This document shows positions 8,787 through 17,603 of a stretch of DNA of 47,803 nt, in pieces; within the stretch, counting starts at the first letter, position 1; the number at the start of each line of letters is the position of its first letter. The notes under the pieces are model-generated. The model did no database searches. It worked only from the letters and a program-made list of their open reading frames with translations, and was not told the origin of the DNA. Origin of the DNA: Acetobacteraceae bacterium AT-5844 (GTDB lineage Bacteria; Pseudomonadota; Alphaproteobacteria; Acetobacterales; Acetobacteraceae); NCBI GenBank assembly GCA_000245075.1, contig JH599941.1, positions 20,600-68,402 on the forward strand, written 5' to 3'. The translations under genes and the position numbers were made by a program.

Positions 8787-8920
8787 CGCTCTCCTCTCGC
8801 CGGGGCGGCGCTTCATGTTCCCGCTTAAGGTTACATGAGCCGTAAGGCAGAACCAACTGCGCAACTTGCCCGAAACGGTAAGGCATTGCGCGGAGATCAA
8901 GCTTCGGGCACGCAGCGGCC

Positions 8921-9658
8921 ATGCCCAAGCGCACCGACATCGTCAGCCACCGTGGTGGCACCTTCCTCTGGCCTGAAAACAGCCTGGAGGCATTTGAAGC
9001 GACGCTTGCCCTGCCGATCGAGCAGGCCGAATGCGACGTGCATCTCTCGGCGGACGGGGTGCCCGTCGTCATTCACGACGCGCTGCTGAACCGCACCACG
9101 GATCGGCGCGGCCCCGTTGCGGGCTGCACCGCAGAGGAACTTTCCCGCATCAGGCTGCGGGGCGGGCGGGGAGGGCATGTGCCGAGCCTCGCCGAGGTCG
9201 CGGCGCTTTTCGCCGGCCGTTCCATGCAGTTGCAGGTAGAGATCAAGAGCGATGCCTCGGGGCAGCCCTATCCCGGGCTGCTGGAGCGTACGCTGGCCGT
9301 ACTGGATGAAGCGGGCATCCGCGAGCGCTGCCGCATCATCGCATTCGACGCCACCATCGCTGCCGCGGCGCAGCAGGCCGGCGGGCTGGCTGGCGTGATC
9401 TGGCTGTTCGAGGCCCAGATGCTGAACCGTATCGGGGTGGAAGGCGTGGCCGCCGTCGCGCGCGTCTATGGGTTCGGTATGGTAGAGACGGAGATTGGCG
9501 GTCTGGACGCTGAAATCAGCGCCCAACTGCGCGGCCACGGCCTGAAACTGGCGACCTGGGGAGCAAACCACGCCGATAGCCTGGAGAAGGCCCTCGGCCT
9601 GGAGCTGGACGCCGTGGCGACCGACGACCCGCTCCTCGCCATGCGCCTGCGAGGCTGA
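8921..9658 (+). CDS. Glycerophosphodiester phosphodiesterase (UgpQ-like)
   Basis: Hydrolyses glycerophosphodiesters from phospholipid turnover to glycerol-3-phosphate and an alcohol. The TIM-barrel GDPD signature is intact: SHRGG near residue 9 with PENS following, ECDVHLSADG with the metal Glu/Asp, VVIHD, and a later QVEIK. Length 245 and the absence of a signal peptide fit the cytosolic UgpQ branch. The start is the first ATG before the conserved block; the ribosome site is weak. It is divergent from the binding protein/kinase pair across about 134 bases and ends 2 bases from convergent mepA. No ugp transporter genes are visible. Confidence 0.93.
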   Translation: MPKRTDIVSHRGGTFLWPENSLEAFEATLALPIEQAECDVHLSADGVPVVIHDALLNRTTDRRGPVAGCTAEELSRIRLRGGRGGHVPSLAEVAALFAGRSMQLQVEIKSDASGQPYPGLLERTLAVLDEAGIRERCRIIAFDATIAAAAQQAGGLAGVIWLFEAQMLNRIGVEGVAAVARVYGFGMVETEIGGLDAEISAQLRGHGLKLATWGANHADSLEKALGLELDAVATDDPLLAMRLRG

Positions 9659-9660
9659 TC

Positions 9661-10515
9661 CTAGGGCGCGGCAAGGATACCGGCGCAGGCGGCGGGAAGG
9701 CGCGGCGGCGGCCCCGGCGGTGACGGCTTTGGTGGGCGGCGGGCCTCTTCGCTGAACCACCAGTCCAGGCTGGCATCGCAACCATCGCCTGCGGGAATGG
9801 GCGCCTGGTCCCGGCACTCCGGCTGCCCCGCCGGGCAGCGCAGCCGGATATGCATGTGGGAATCATGGCCACGCCAGGGGCGGATGCGCCGCAGCCAGGA
9901 TTCGCCGGCATGGGCCTCGCACAGAGCGCGTTTGATGGCCGGGTTGACGAAGATGCGGTCCACGCCCGGTTGTTGCGCGGCGAGCCGGATCAGGGTCGCA
10001 TGGCCCTCGGTGAACACCGCGTGGTTTACCGCCATGCCATCGCCGCGAACGAGGGACGGTACCTCGATCCGTTCGCGTGTCGTCGCTGTAAGGGGTGGGC
10101 GGCGGGAAACATCCAGCCAGACATCCGCGTCCAGCCCGATCTGGTGGCTGGAATGGCCCCAGGGCATCGGCCCGCCGCGCGGCTGGCCGAGATCGCCGAT
10201 CCAGATGGGCGGCAGCCCGGCGCGGGTGGAGGCAGCAGCGAGATTTTGCAGGGTCTCGACCAACGCCGGGTGGCCCCAGAAGCGGTTGCGCGAGAGGCGA
10301 ACCACCTGCCAGCCCGGGCCATCCGCCGGCAGGGCCACCGCGCCGGCGATACAGCCCAGCCCATGAGCGCCTATCACTCTGGGTGCCTCAGTGGTCGGTC
10401 GGCTGGCAGCGGCCCAGCGATCGGCCGGGCCAGCGGCCTTTGCCTGGGGTGCGGCGAAGGCGACAAGAGTGGCGAAGGCGAAGGCGGAGGCCAGCAGGCT
10501 GGTGGTGAAGCGCAT
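9661..10515 (-). CDS. mepA: Penicillin-insensitive murein endopeptidase MepA
   Basis: A periplasmic zinc endopeptidase that cleaves the D-Ala-mDAP cross-link in peptidoglycan. A signal peptide ([20 protein letters not shown], cleavage near AKA) precedes the catalytic domain. LAS-family zinc ligands are visible: [14 protein letters not shown] (His and Asp) and [10 protein letters not shown] (His-x-His). Several Cys ([21 protein letters not shown]) fit the disulfides known in MepA. The start at 10515 gives a compact signal peptide; the upstream in-frame extension to 10620 has no family character. The C-terminal proline-rich tail is unremarkable. It is divergent from rfbA. Confidence 0.93.
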   Translation of the reverse strand: MRFTTSLLASAFAFATLVAFAAPQAKAAGPADRWAAASRPTTEAPRVIGAHGLGCIAGAVALPADGPGWQVVRLSRNRFWGHPALVETLQNLAAASTRAGLPPIWIGDLGQPRGGPMPWGHSSHQIGLDADVWLDVSRRPPLTATTRERIEVPSLVRGDGMAVNHAVFTEGHATLIRLAAQQPGVDRIFVNPAIKRALCEAHAGESWLRRIRPWRGHDSHMHIRLRCPAGQPECRDQAPIPAGDGCDASLDWWFSEEARRPPKPSPPGPPPRLPAACAGILAAP

Positions 10516-10628
10516 GCGCCCATCATGGCCGCGCTTCGGGCACAAGGACAACTCGCCTCGCCTGCTGCTTTGCCGTATCGACAGCAGGCATGCGGCGCGC
10601 CGGGACTCGCGGGGCCGCAAGGGAGATG

Positions 10629-11516
10629 ATGCGCGTGAAGGGTATCTTGCTGGCCGGCGGTGCCGGTACTCGTCTGCATCCGGCGACCCTGGCGGTCTCC
10701 AAGCAGCTATTGCCTGTCTATGACAAGCCCATGGTCTACTACCCGCTCTCGGTGCTGATGCTGGCAGGAATCCGGGAGATCATGGTGATTTCCACCCCCC
10801 ATGACCTGCCGCTGTTCCAGCGCCTGTTGGGGGATGGCAAGCAATGGGGCCTTTCCTTCACCTATGCGGAGCAGGACAAGCCGCGCGGCATCGCCCAGGC
10901 GCTGACTCTGGCGGAAGAGTTTCTGGATGGTAGCCCCGCAGCACTGATTCTCGGCGATAATATGTTCTATGGCAATGACTTGGACCGTCATCTTGCCATA
11001 GCGCATGAGACGCTGAAGAAGGGTGAGGCCGGTGCCGTGGTCTTCGCCTATCGCGTTGCGGACCCGCACCGCTACGGCGTGGTGGAGTTCGATGCCGCGA
11101 ACCGCGCCCTGAGCCTGGAAGAGAAGCCGAAGGCGCCGCGTTCCGACTGGGCGGTGACAGGGCTCTATTTCTACGACGGCCGTGCGGCATCCCTGGCCGG
11201 CACGTTGGAGCCCTCCGCACGCGGAGAGCTGGAGATCACTGACCTGAACCAGCGCTACCTGACGGAGGGAGCGCTAAGCGTGCTGCAACTGGGCCGGGGC
11301 TTCGCCTGGCTGGATACCGGCACGCATGACAGCCTGCTGGAGGCCGGAGAATTCGTCCGCGCCATTGAGAAGCGGACGGGCCAGAAGATTGCCGCTGTCG
11401 AGGAAGTCGCCTGGCGGATGGGCTTCATCGACGAGGCCCAGCTGCTGGCCCTGGCGGCGCCGCTGCGGAACAGCGGCTACGGCGCCTATCTTGAGAATCT
11501 GCCGAAGCAGACCTGA
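10629..11516 (+). CDS. rfbA: Glucose-1-phosphate thymidylyltransferase RfbA
   Basis: Joins dTTP and glucose-1-phosphate to dTDP-glucose, the first step to dTDP-rhamnose and related surface sugars. The nucleotide-binding N-terminus [17 protein letters not shown] is classic. [40 protein letters not shown] and [12 protein letters not shown] all match RfbA. Length 295 is normal. Three starts crowd together (ATG 10626, ATG 10629, GTG 10635) behind AAGGGAG; 10629 is a compromise. The partner genes rfbB, rfbC and rfbD are not adjacent, so the rest of the pathway lies elsewhere or the dTDP-glucose feeds another product. The gene ends before a strong hairpin shared with the convergent secretion operon. 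Confidence 0.95.
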   Translation: MRVKGILLAGGAGTRLHPATLAVSKQLLPVYDKPMVYYPLSVLMLAGIREIMVISTPHDLPLFQRLLGDGKQWGLSFTYAEQDKPRGIAQALTLAEEFLDGSPAALILGDNMFYGNDLDRHLAIAHETLKKGEAGAVVFAYRVADPHRYGVVEFDAANRALSLEEKPKAPRSDWAVTGLYFYDGRAASLAGTLEPSARGELEITDLNQRYLTEGALSVLQLGRGFAWLDTGTHDSLLEAGEFVRAIEKRTGQKIAAVEEVAWRMGFIDEAQLLALAAPLRNSGYGAYLENLPKQT

Positions 11517-11531
11517 GTAAGAGAGCCGCGG

Positions 11532-11567
11532 GCCGGGCAGGGGCGCCAAGCGCCCAGACTGCCCGGC
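11532..11567. terminator. Two-tier hairpin between convergent rfbA and the type I secretion operon
   Basis: The outer stem GCCGGGCA/TGCCCGGC (11532-11539 with 11560-11567) encloses an inner stem GGCGC/GCGCC with loop CAA. There is no T-run, so it is either a Rho-assisted end or a 3' RNA stabiliser serving both strands. Confidence 0.5.
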
Positions 11568-11574
11568 GGCGGTA

Positions 11575-11853
11575 TCAGTCTCCGCTACCGGAGAAGCGGA
11601 AGGCATCCGGCATGTCGCCTCGGGGAGCTCCGTCGCCACTGGTCTGCGCCTGCTTCACCTTGGCCTCGATCTGCTTCAGCAGGGTCAACAGGCCATTGGT
11701 GAAGCCGGGAAGCTGCACGACCGGCAGCAGCAGCTGGCCGCTGGGGACGGGCTTACCATCCGGCCCCGTCTGCGCCAGGGTGATGCGGGCGACGCCAAAA
11801 TTGACACTCGCTTCCAGAATTCCGTCTGCGAAGAGAGTTTGCTTATCCGACAT
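11575..11853 (-). CDS. Small protein of the type I secretion operon, function unknown
   Basis: I do not recognise a family with confidence. The 92-residue product has a beta-rich N-terminus (FADGILEASVNFGVARITLA), a central strand around QLLLPVVQLPGF and an amphipathic helix (LLTLLKQIEAKVKQAQ), then an unstructured tail. There is no signal peptide or membrane segment. ATG 11853 is chosen because AGGGGA lies about 9 bases upstream. A GTG at 11877 overlaps the stop of the HlyD-like gene (GTGA) and would add eight residues, suggesting coupling either way. Its position as the third gene after the ABC ATPase and adaptor suggests a role in export, perhaps as a chaperone or regulator (inference). 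It could also be a cytosolic passenger gene. Confidence 0.7.
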   Translation of the reverse strand: MSDKQTLFADGILEASVNFGVARITLAQTGPDGKPVPSGQLLLPVVQLPGFTNGLLTLLKQIEAKVKQAQTSGDGAPRGDMPDAFRFSGSGD

Positions 11854-11873
11854 TAAGGCGTCCCCTACATCTG

Positions 11874-13247
11874 TCACTGTTCGCGGAAAGCGCGATGGAA
11901 GCTGTCTAGCACCGGCTGGACTATATAGCGGAAGAAACTGCGGCTGCCCGTCTGGATCTGCGCTTCCACGGGCATACCGGCCCGCAGCTCTACATTCTCC
12001 AGCCGCGCGAGCTGCTCCTCATCCACCACCACCTGTACACGGTAGTGGCTGGCACGCGTCCGCTCATCGGTCGTGACGTCGCTGGCGACGTAGGTCACGT
12101 GACCATGCAGGAACGGCACCAGGCGCTGCTTGAAGGCCGGCAGGCGAACCTCGGCCCGCAGCCCGGGATACACCACATCGATATCGCTGGGCGAAAGCTC
12201 CACCTCGGCCACCAGCCGGTCATGCGCGGGCACCAGTTCCATCACCGGCTCGCCGGGGCGCACTACGGCTCCCAGATTGAAGAACTTGCTGGCCATGATA
12301 GTGCCGTCCTCCGGCGCCGTGATTTCGCGGCGTTGGGCGGCATCCTGCGCGGCACGGAGCTTCTCCTCCGCCTCGTTCAGCCGCACGCGGACGTCGCGCT
12401 GCTCGGTGGAGACATCGGCCAGGCGCTGGTCGCGGGTCTGGCGGATCTGGCTGCGGGCTTCAGCGGCCGAGGCTTCGGCGCGTTCCACCTGGCCACGCAG
12501 GTCCTCCATATTGCCTTCCAGAGAGGCGACATTCCGCTGCAGTGCCAGCAGGCGGGGCATACGCTCCAGGCCCTGGGAGACCAGGGTGCGGACGTCCTGC
12601 TCCTCCCGCCGGATCAGCTCAAGCTGGCGACGCTGGCTGGCGATCTGACCGTGGGCGGAGGCAGCGGTCGCCTCATGCTGAGCCACGCGTGCGTCGAGCA
12701 CCTGTATCTGGCTCACAAGGCTGGCCTGCCGCGCCGCGAACAGCGTGCGCTGGCCGGTGACGGCCTCCAGCGCGCGAGGGTCGGTTGTGGCCAGCAGGTC
12801 GGCGGGGAAGGCGATCTCCGTCAACCCGTCATGTTCCGCCCGCAGGCGTGCATCCTGGGCAATCAGCGCCCAGCGCTGGCTGCGCAGGGTCTCAAGGCTG
12901 GCGGCCGACTGGGCATCGTCCAGGCGCATCAGTACCTGGCCGGCCTTCACTGTGTCGCCGTCGTGGGCGAGGATCTCGGCCACGATGCCGCCTTCCAGAT
13001 GCTGGATGGTGCGGCGGCTGCCCTCGCTGCGGATCTGGCCCGGGGCGATGGCGGCCTCGGCCAGCGGGGCCATGGTGGACCAGGCGGTAAAGCCGCCGAA
13101 GAACACCAGGATGGCGATGGAGCCGAACAGCAGCGGGCCACGCGTACGGGGCCGCGGCGAATCCATCAGTCCGGGCGAGAGCGGCGGAAGGGCCGGCTTG
13201 CGCGGCTCAGCGAGCGGGCCGCCGGCGGGGGTGGTGGTGATGCTCAT
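11874..13247 (-). CDS. HlyD-family periplasmic adaptor of a type I secretion system
   Basis: Links the inner-membrane ABC exporter to a TolC-like outer membrane channel. A single membrane anchor (GPLLFGSIAILVFFGGFTAW, about residues 38-57) follows a proline-rich cytoplasmic tail. Next come the lipoyl half-motif (IVAEILAHDGDTVKAGQVL), a long coiled coil (about 110-290), the second lipoyl half (ITAPEDGTIMASKFF) and a beta-barrel domain. Length 457 matches the PrtE/HlyD branch. The start ATG overlaps the upstream ATPase stop by 4 bases (ATGA), so the two are translationally coupled. No outer membrane partner is in this operon; the truncated gene at 47759 is a possible TolC. Confidence 0.94.
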   Translation of the reverse strand: MSITTTPAGGPLAEPRKPALPPLSPGLMDSPRPRTRGPLLFGSIAILVFFGGFTAWSTMAPLAEAAIAPGQIRSEGSRRTIQHLEGGIVAEILAHDGDTVKAGQVLMRLDDAQSAASLETLRSQRWALIAQDARLRAEHDGLTEIAFPADLLATTDPRALEAVTGQRTLFAARQASLVSQIQVLDARVAQHEATAASAHGQIASQRRQLELIRREEQDVRTLVSQGLERMPRLLALQRNVASLEGNMEDLRGQVERAEASAAEARSQIRQTRDQRLADVSTEQRDVRVRLNEAEEKLRAAQDAAQRREITAPEDGTIMASKFFNLGAVVRPGEPVMELVPAHDRLVAEVELSPSDIDVVYPGLRAEVRLPAFKQRLVPFLHGHVTYVASDVTTDERTRASHYRVQVVVDEEQLARLENVELRAGMPVEAQIQTGSRSFFRYIVQPVLDSFHRAFREQ

Positions 13248-15007
13248 GCGGCACCTCCCGGAGAAAGGCGGGTCTGAGGAGTGGCGTCGGGCACGGCGGC
13301 CGGGCGCTGCTTCTGCATCAGGCGCTTCAGCACCTCGGTACGCGGGCCGAAGGCTTCCACCGCGCCTTCACGCAGCAGCAGCACCTTGTCCACGCCCTGC
13401 ACCAGGGCTGGGCGGTGGGAGACGAGAATGACCGTCGTGCCCTTGGCCTTCAGTGCTTCCAACGCAGTGCCCAGCGCTGCCTCGGCATCGCCGTCCAGAT
13501 TGGAGTTCGGCTCGTCGAGGACCACGAATTTCGGCGAGCCGAACATGGCGCGGGCAAGGCCCACCATTTGCCGCTGGCCACCGGAGAGATGCTGGCCACC
13601 ATCGCCGATTTCGGTGTCGTAGCCCTGCGGCAGCCGCAGGATCATCTCATGGCAGCCCGCCAGGCGGGCGGCAGCGAAGACATCCTCCGGCGCGGCCTCA
13701 CCCATGCGGGCGATGTTCTGGAAGACGGTGCCGTCGAACAGCTCCACATCCTGCGGCATGTAGCCGACATGGCGGCCGAAATCGTCGCGCCTCCAGGTGT
13801 AGACGTCCACGCCATCCAGCCGGACATTGCCGGCGGTGGGTGCCAGCGTGCCGATCAACAGGCGGATCAGCGTGGTCTTGCCAGCGGCGGAGGGGCCGAT
13901 GATGGCCAGGCTCTCGCCCGGTTCCAGATTGAAAGAGACACCCTTGATGATCGGCATCGGCTGGCCGGGAATGCCGTAGGAGACGCGCTCGGAGGCCACG
14001 GCGCCCTTGGGCTCGGGCATGGGCATGCCAGGGGGGCGGATGCGGGGCATGGCGAGGAAGGCGGTCAGACGCTTCAGCGCCTGCCGGGACTGCACCAGCC
14101 CTTTCCAGCCACCAATGAGCTGCTCCACCGGAGCCAGGGCGCGGCCCATGATGATCGAGCCGGCGATGGAGGCGCCCGAGGTGATCTCCTGCTGCAGCAC
14201 CAGATAGGCACCCGTGCCGAGCACGGCGAGCTGCACGGCAAGCCGGAAGAACTTCGTGGCCGAGAGCAGCAGCGCCGCGCGGTCGGCGGCCTTCTGCTGC
14301 GGGCCGGTCACCTTATCCACGCCCAGGCGCCAATGCTGCATCACGGCGGGGGCCATGCCCATGCTGTCGATGACCTCGGCGTTGCGGCCCATGGCGTCGG
14401 CCCGGCGCTGGCTGCTCATGGCGGCCGTGTTGGCCTCCTTCAGCAGGGAGGAGGTCGAGAACTCGTTCAGCAGCGTCAGGGCGAAGAGCAGAACGGCACC
14501 GGCCAGGGCGATCCAGCCCATGGTCGGGTGCAGGACGAAGATGGCGCCGAGATAGATGGGGACCCATGGCACGTCATAGACGGCGAGGGCGCCGGGCGAG
14601 CCCAGCCAGGAGCGGCAGACGGCGAGGTCCCGCAGCGCCTCCATGCGGTAGGGGCGGCCGCGGAGCTGGGCTTCCAGCGCGCGCTCGAAGCCTTCCGGCG
14701 CCACGCGCGCCTCGATCCAGGCGGCGGCACGCTGCATGACCTGGCCGCGCACGGCCTCCAGCATCGCCAGCAGCAGAATGGCGGCCATGGCGATGATGGT
14801 GAGGAAGGCCAGGGTGTCCAGGCTGCGGGTAGCCAGCACCCGGTCGAACACCTGCATCATGTAGATGGAGACGGTCAGCTGCAGCAGGTTCACGACGCCG
14901 CTGAACAGGCCGACGGCCAGGAATTCCTTGCGGCACGCCCCGATCGCCTGGGACAGCGGCGTAATGGGGGCGCGGTTAGCGCCAGGGGCGCGTGGAGCGA
15001 AGAACAT
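13244..15007 (-). CDS. Type I secretion ABC permease/ATPase (PrtD-like)
   Basis: An inner-membrane exporter that drives unfolded C-terminally tagged proteins out in one step. The N-terminal membrane domain (about 25-300, several hydrophobic segments) lacks a peptidase C39 or C39-like domain, as in PrtD/LapB-unlike exporters of RTX proteases. The nucleotide-binding domain has Walker A GPSAAGKT (371), signature LSGGQ (474), Walker B VVLDEP (495) and switch His531. All key residues are intact. It is first in an operon with the HlyD-like adaptor and a small ORF, and about 260 bases of AT-richer DNA upstream probably carry its promoter. The RTX metalloprotease at 36.0-37.6 kb is a plausible cargo. 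Confidence 0.94.
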   Translation of the reverse strand: MFFAPRAPGANRAPITPLSQAIGACRKEFLAVGLFSGVVNLLQLTVSIYMMQVFDRVLATRSLDTLAFLTIIAMAAILLLAMLEAVRGQVMQRAAAWIEARVAPEGFERALEAQLRGRPYRMEALRDLAVCRSWLGSPGALAVYDVPWVPIYLGAIFVLHPTMGWIALAGAVLLFALTLLNEFSTSSLLKEANTAAMSSQRRADAMGRNAEVIDSMGMAPAVMQHWRLGVDKVTGPQQKAADRAALLLSATKFFRLAVQLAVLGTGAYLVLQQEITSGASIAGSIIMGRALAPVEQLIGGWKGLVQSRQALKRLTAFLAMPRIRPPGMPMPEPKGAVASERVSYGIPGQPMPIIKGVSFNLEPGESLAIIGPSAAGKTTLIRLLIGTLAPTAGNVRLDGVDVYTWRRDDFGRHVGYMPQDVELFDGTVFQNIARMGEAAPEDVFAAARLAGCHEMILRLPQGYDTEIGDGGQHLSGGQRQMVGLARAMFGSPKFVVLDEPNSNLDGDAEAALGTALEALKAKGTTVILVSHRPALVQGVDKVLLLREGAVEAFGPRTEVLKRLMQKQRPAAVPDATPQTRLSPGGAA

Positions 15008-15266
15008 CCGTCAGCCCTGCCGGCTCTTGCCGCCAGCCAGGCGGTGGTGCCGAATGTGGATGGAAGGGGCTGACATCAAGTTAAGGCTCCATCGACTCAA
15101 GGTTGTGCTCCGAAGGATACTGCTAGCTTGCTGACTGAGCTGTAAATTTTCTATGGCGCGGCGCAGCAATGAACCGAATGGCCCGCAGAAACAAGCTTGT
15201 CGGAAAACATTACAAGAACTGTCCGGCAACTGTCATCGTACTGACCGGATACTGTTAAGAACACGT
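15008..15266. other. Intergenic region upstream of the type I secretion operon
   Basis: About 260 bases with visibly higher A+T than the surroundings and no convincing gene on either strand. The small open frame at 15011-15229 (minus) has no ribosome site or recognisable product. The region must hold the leftward promoter of the secretion operon. TTTACA occurs on the minus strand near 15148 but has no convincing -10 partner. Confidence 0.5.
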
Positions 15267-15710
15267 TCAGGGGTTTTCCGTCGCTGCCGGGCGGAAGACA
15301 AAGCGCCGACTGAGCAAAAAGTTTCCTGCCATGCCGGCGAGAGATCCTGCCGCTACACCAATGACGGGGTGAGCGGCCGCCAGGGGCCAGGAGCTGACCA
15401 GCGCCGTGTAAGTTCCGTAATTGGTTGCGAAGCCGACCAGATTGACCAGCAGGAACATCGCCCACTGCTTCCGCCGGCTGCTCCGCTCCGCCTGGCGAAA
15501 GGTCCATGCCCGGTTCAGGGCCCAGTTGGCCGAGGCCGCCGTAACATAAGAAAGTACCCGGCCCAGATAGAGGCCGGCCCCGGCCGCCATGGCGGCGTAC
15601 AGCGTGGCCGTATCGACCACGAAACCCAAGGTCCCGACCACGCCGAACCGCAGCATTTCGCCGATCAGGGCGGCATGGGCGGGGTTCAGCCGGGGCAGGA
15701 GAGGAAGCAT
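15267..15710 (-). CDS. GtrA-like integral membrane protein
   Basis: GtrA family proteins are small four-helix membrane proteins linked to polyprenyl-phosphate-sugar translocation. Seen: LRFGVVGTLGFVVDTATLYA at the first helix, ANWALNRAWTF (the conserved N-x-x-x-x-R-x-W-T-F motif), then MFLLVNLVGFATNYGTY and a last helix with NFLLSRRFVF (second copy of the motif). Length 147 is typical. The start at 15710 follows GGGAGAAC; the open frame runs further to 15806 but that part lacks family character. No glycosyltransferase is adjacent, and the gene is divergent from the peptide ABC operon. Confidence 0.9.
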   Translation of the reverse strand: MLPLLPRLNPAHAALIGEMLRFGVVGTLGFVVDTATLYAAMAAGAGLYLGRVLSYVTAASANWALNRAWTFRQAERSSRRKQWAMFLLVNLVGFATNYGTYTALVSSWPLAAAHPVIGVAAGSLAGMAGNFLLSRRFVFRPAATENP

Positions 15711-15775
15711 GTTCTCCCATAGGCATGGGCCTGTTCGCTGCCAAGGGACTTCAATCGAAGATCGCCCCTTGCGCG

Positions 15776-15789
15776 CGAGGCATGCCTCG
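15776..15789. promoter_or_regulatory. 14-base perfect palindrome upstream of the ABC importer operon
   Basis: CGAGGCATGCCTCG lies between the divergent gtrA-like and binding-protein genes, 46 bases before the latter. It could be an operator. A palindrome of this length is expected a few times per window by chance, so location is the main argument. Confidence 0.3.
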
Positions 15790-15835
15790 GCTTCCCTTCG
15801 CACCACAGGAAGGCCTAACCGGGAGAACCGTGAGA

Positions 15836-17428
15836 ATGTTGAGACGCCAGTTCATGGGCGGCGCCGCTGGTGCTGCCATGGCCACCGGTCTGCCGCGTTT
15901 CGCTCTCGCCCAGCGCGGAAACGCCCGCGTGCTGAAGTTCATCGCCCAGGCGGACCTGGCGGTGGTCGACCCCATCGTCACTACCGCCTATGTCAGCCGC
16001 AACCACGCCTATATGGTGTGGGACACGCTCTACGGCTTCGACGAGAACTACAAGCCGCAGCCGCAGATGGTGGAAGGCCATACCATCGAGGACGACGGCA
16101 AGCGCGTGACAATGACGTTGCGCGAGGGGCTGAAGTTTCATGACGGCGAGCCGGTGCGGGCGCGGGACGCCGTGGCCTCCATCCGCCGCTGGGGCGCGCG
16201 GGATGCTCTGGGCCAGGTATTGTTCTCCCAGACCGACGAGCTGTCGGCACCCGATGACAAGACCATTGTCTTCCGGCTGAAGAAGCCTTTCCCCCTGTTG
16301 TTCGAGGCTCTGGCCAAGCCTGCCACGCCGGTCTGCTTCATCATGCCGGAGCGCCTGGCCAAGACCGACCCTGGAACGCCGGTGCGGGAAGTGATCGGCT
16401 CCGGGCCCTTCCGCTTCAAGGCGGATGAGCGCGTACCGGGCAGCCGCGTGGTCTATGAGAAATTCGCCGATTATGTGCCGCGCGCCAATGGCACGCCGAG
16501 CTGGACGGCCGGGCCCAAGCATGTCCATTTCGACCGCGTGGAATGGCACGTCATTCCCGATGCGGCCACGGCCGCCGCCTCGCTGCAGAATGGCGAGATG
16601 GATTGGTGGGAGCAGCCGACGGGCGACCTGCAGGCCGTGCTGCGCCGCTCCCGTGATATCGTGCTGGAGATCCCGGACCCCACCGGGCTCTGCGGCATGG
16701 CGCGCTTCAACCACCTGCACCCGCCCTTCAACAACCCGGCGATCCGCCGCGCCCTGCTCGGCGCGGTAAGCCAGGAAGACTACATGACGGCGGTGATCGG
16801 CACCGATCGCAGCCTGTGGCGCGACAATGTCGGCTTCTTCCCGCCAGAAACCCCGCTGGCCAGCGACGCCGGCATGGAGGCCCTGACCAGCCCGCGCGAC
16901 TATGACAAGGTGAAGCGGGACCTGGCCGCTGCCGGGTACAAGGGGGAGAAGGTGGTGCTCATCGCTGCCTCGGACTTCCCCTCGTTGAACGCCCTCGCAC
17001 AGGTTGGCAACGACATGCTGACGAAATGCGGGATGAACGTGGAGTTCGTCTCCACCGACTGGGGTACCGTCGTCCAGCGCCGGGCCAGCAAAGAGCCGGC
17101 GGAGAAGGGCGGCTGGAGCATGTTCTTCACCTTCTGGGCGGGGCTGGATATGTTCAACCCCGGCGTCCAGCAGGCGCTGCGTGGCCATGGTCAGGCGGCC
17201 TGGTTCGGCTGGCCGACCGCGCCGAAGCTGGAAGAGCTGCGCAATGCCTGGTTCGATGCGCCGGACGCTGCCGCGCAGAAGGCCGTGGGCCGTGAGATTC
17301 AGCTTCAGGCCTTCCAGGACGTGCCTTATCTTCCGGTTGGCCAGTATTTCCAGGCGACGGCATACCGGCGGGACCTGACGGGCGTGCTGAAGGGCCTGCC
17401 ACTGTTTTGGAATGTGAAACGCGCCTAA
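15836..17428 (+). CDS. ABC transporter substrate-binding protein 1 (SBP family 5, peptide/nickel type)
   Basis: A periplasmic binding protein that captures a peptide-like substrate for the importer encoded downstream. The N-terminus MLRRQFMGGAAGAAMATGLP has a twin-arginine pair and hydrophobic core ending at ALAQ, suggesting Tat export. The SBP_bac_5 fold is shown by VVDPIVTTAYVSRNHAYMVW, LREGLKFHDGEPVRARD, VIGSGPFRF and FNNPAIRRAL. Length 530 is normal. ATG 15836 is chosen; GTG 15830 with GGGAGAACC upstream is an equally good start two codons earlier. It is the first gene of a six-gene operon and clearly paralogous to the next gene. The substrate is not predictable. Confidence 0.92.
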   Translation: MLRRQFMGGAAGAAMATGLPRFALAQRGNARVLKFIAQADLAVVDPIVTTAYVSRNHAYMVWDTLYGFDENYKPQPQMVEGHTIEDDGKRVTMTLREGLKFHDGEPVRARDAVASIRRWGARDALGQVLFSQTDELSAPDDKTIVFRLKKPFPLLFEALAKPATPVCFIMPERLAKTDPGTPVREVIGSGPFRFKADERVPGSRVVYEKFADYVPRANGTPSWTAGPKHVHFDRVEWHVIPDAATAAASLQNGEMDWWEQPTGDLQAVLRRSRDIVLEIPDPTGLCGMARFNHLHPPFNNPAIRRALLGAVSQEDYMTAVIGTDRSLWRDNVGFFPPETPLASDAGMEALTSPRDYDKVKRDLAAAGYKGEKVVLIAASDFPSLNALAQVGNDMLTKCGMNVEFVSTDWGTVVQRRASKEPAEKGGWSMFFTFWAGLDMFNPGVQQALRGHGQAAWFGWPTAPKLEELRNAWFDAPDAAAQKAVGREIQLQAFQDVPYLPVGQYFQATAYRRDLTGVLKGLPLFWNVKRA

Positions 17429-17467
17429 ACGCCAACTCTGCCGTTTTCGTGAGCAGAGGCGCGGGCA

Positions 17468-17498
17468 GGGCGGAGGTTCACTACTGAACTTCCAGCCC
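17468..17498 (+). other. Intercistronic hairpin between the two binding-protein genes
   Basis: GGGC (17468) and GGAGGTTCA (17472-17480), loop CTAC, TGAACTTCC (17485-17493), a one-base bulge, then GCCC form a strong stem with no T-run. Such hairpins between a binding-protein gene and its transporter genes often protect the upstream mRNA 3' end after processing. Here that would adjust the ratio of the two binding proteins (inference). Confidence 0.5.
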
Positions 17499-17603
17499 CG
17501 CCTTGGTTGGCACGCTGCATGCAAGGGAGGAAACAAGGCCGGGCACCAAGCCGGGCCCCGGACCGCCAAAGACGCGGCCGGTAAGAAAGCAGGGTGATTC
17601 CGT

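Noticed and set aside
15011-15229. 72-residue minus-strand frame upstream of the secretion ATPase
   Set aside because: No ribosome site, no recognisable product, and it occupies the likely promoter region.
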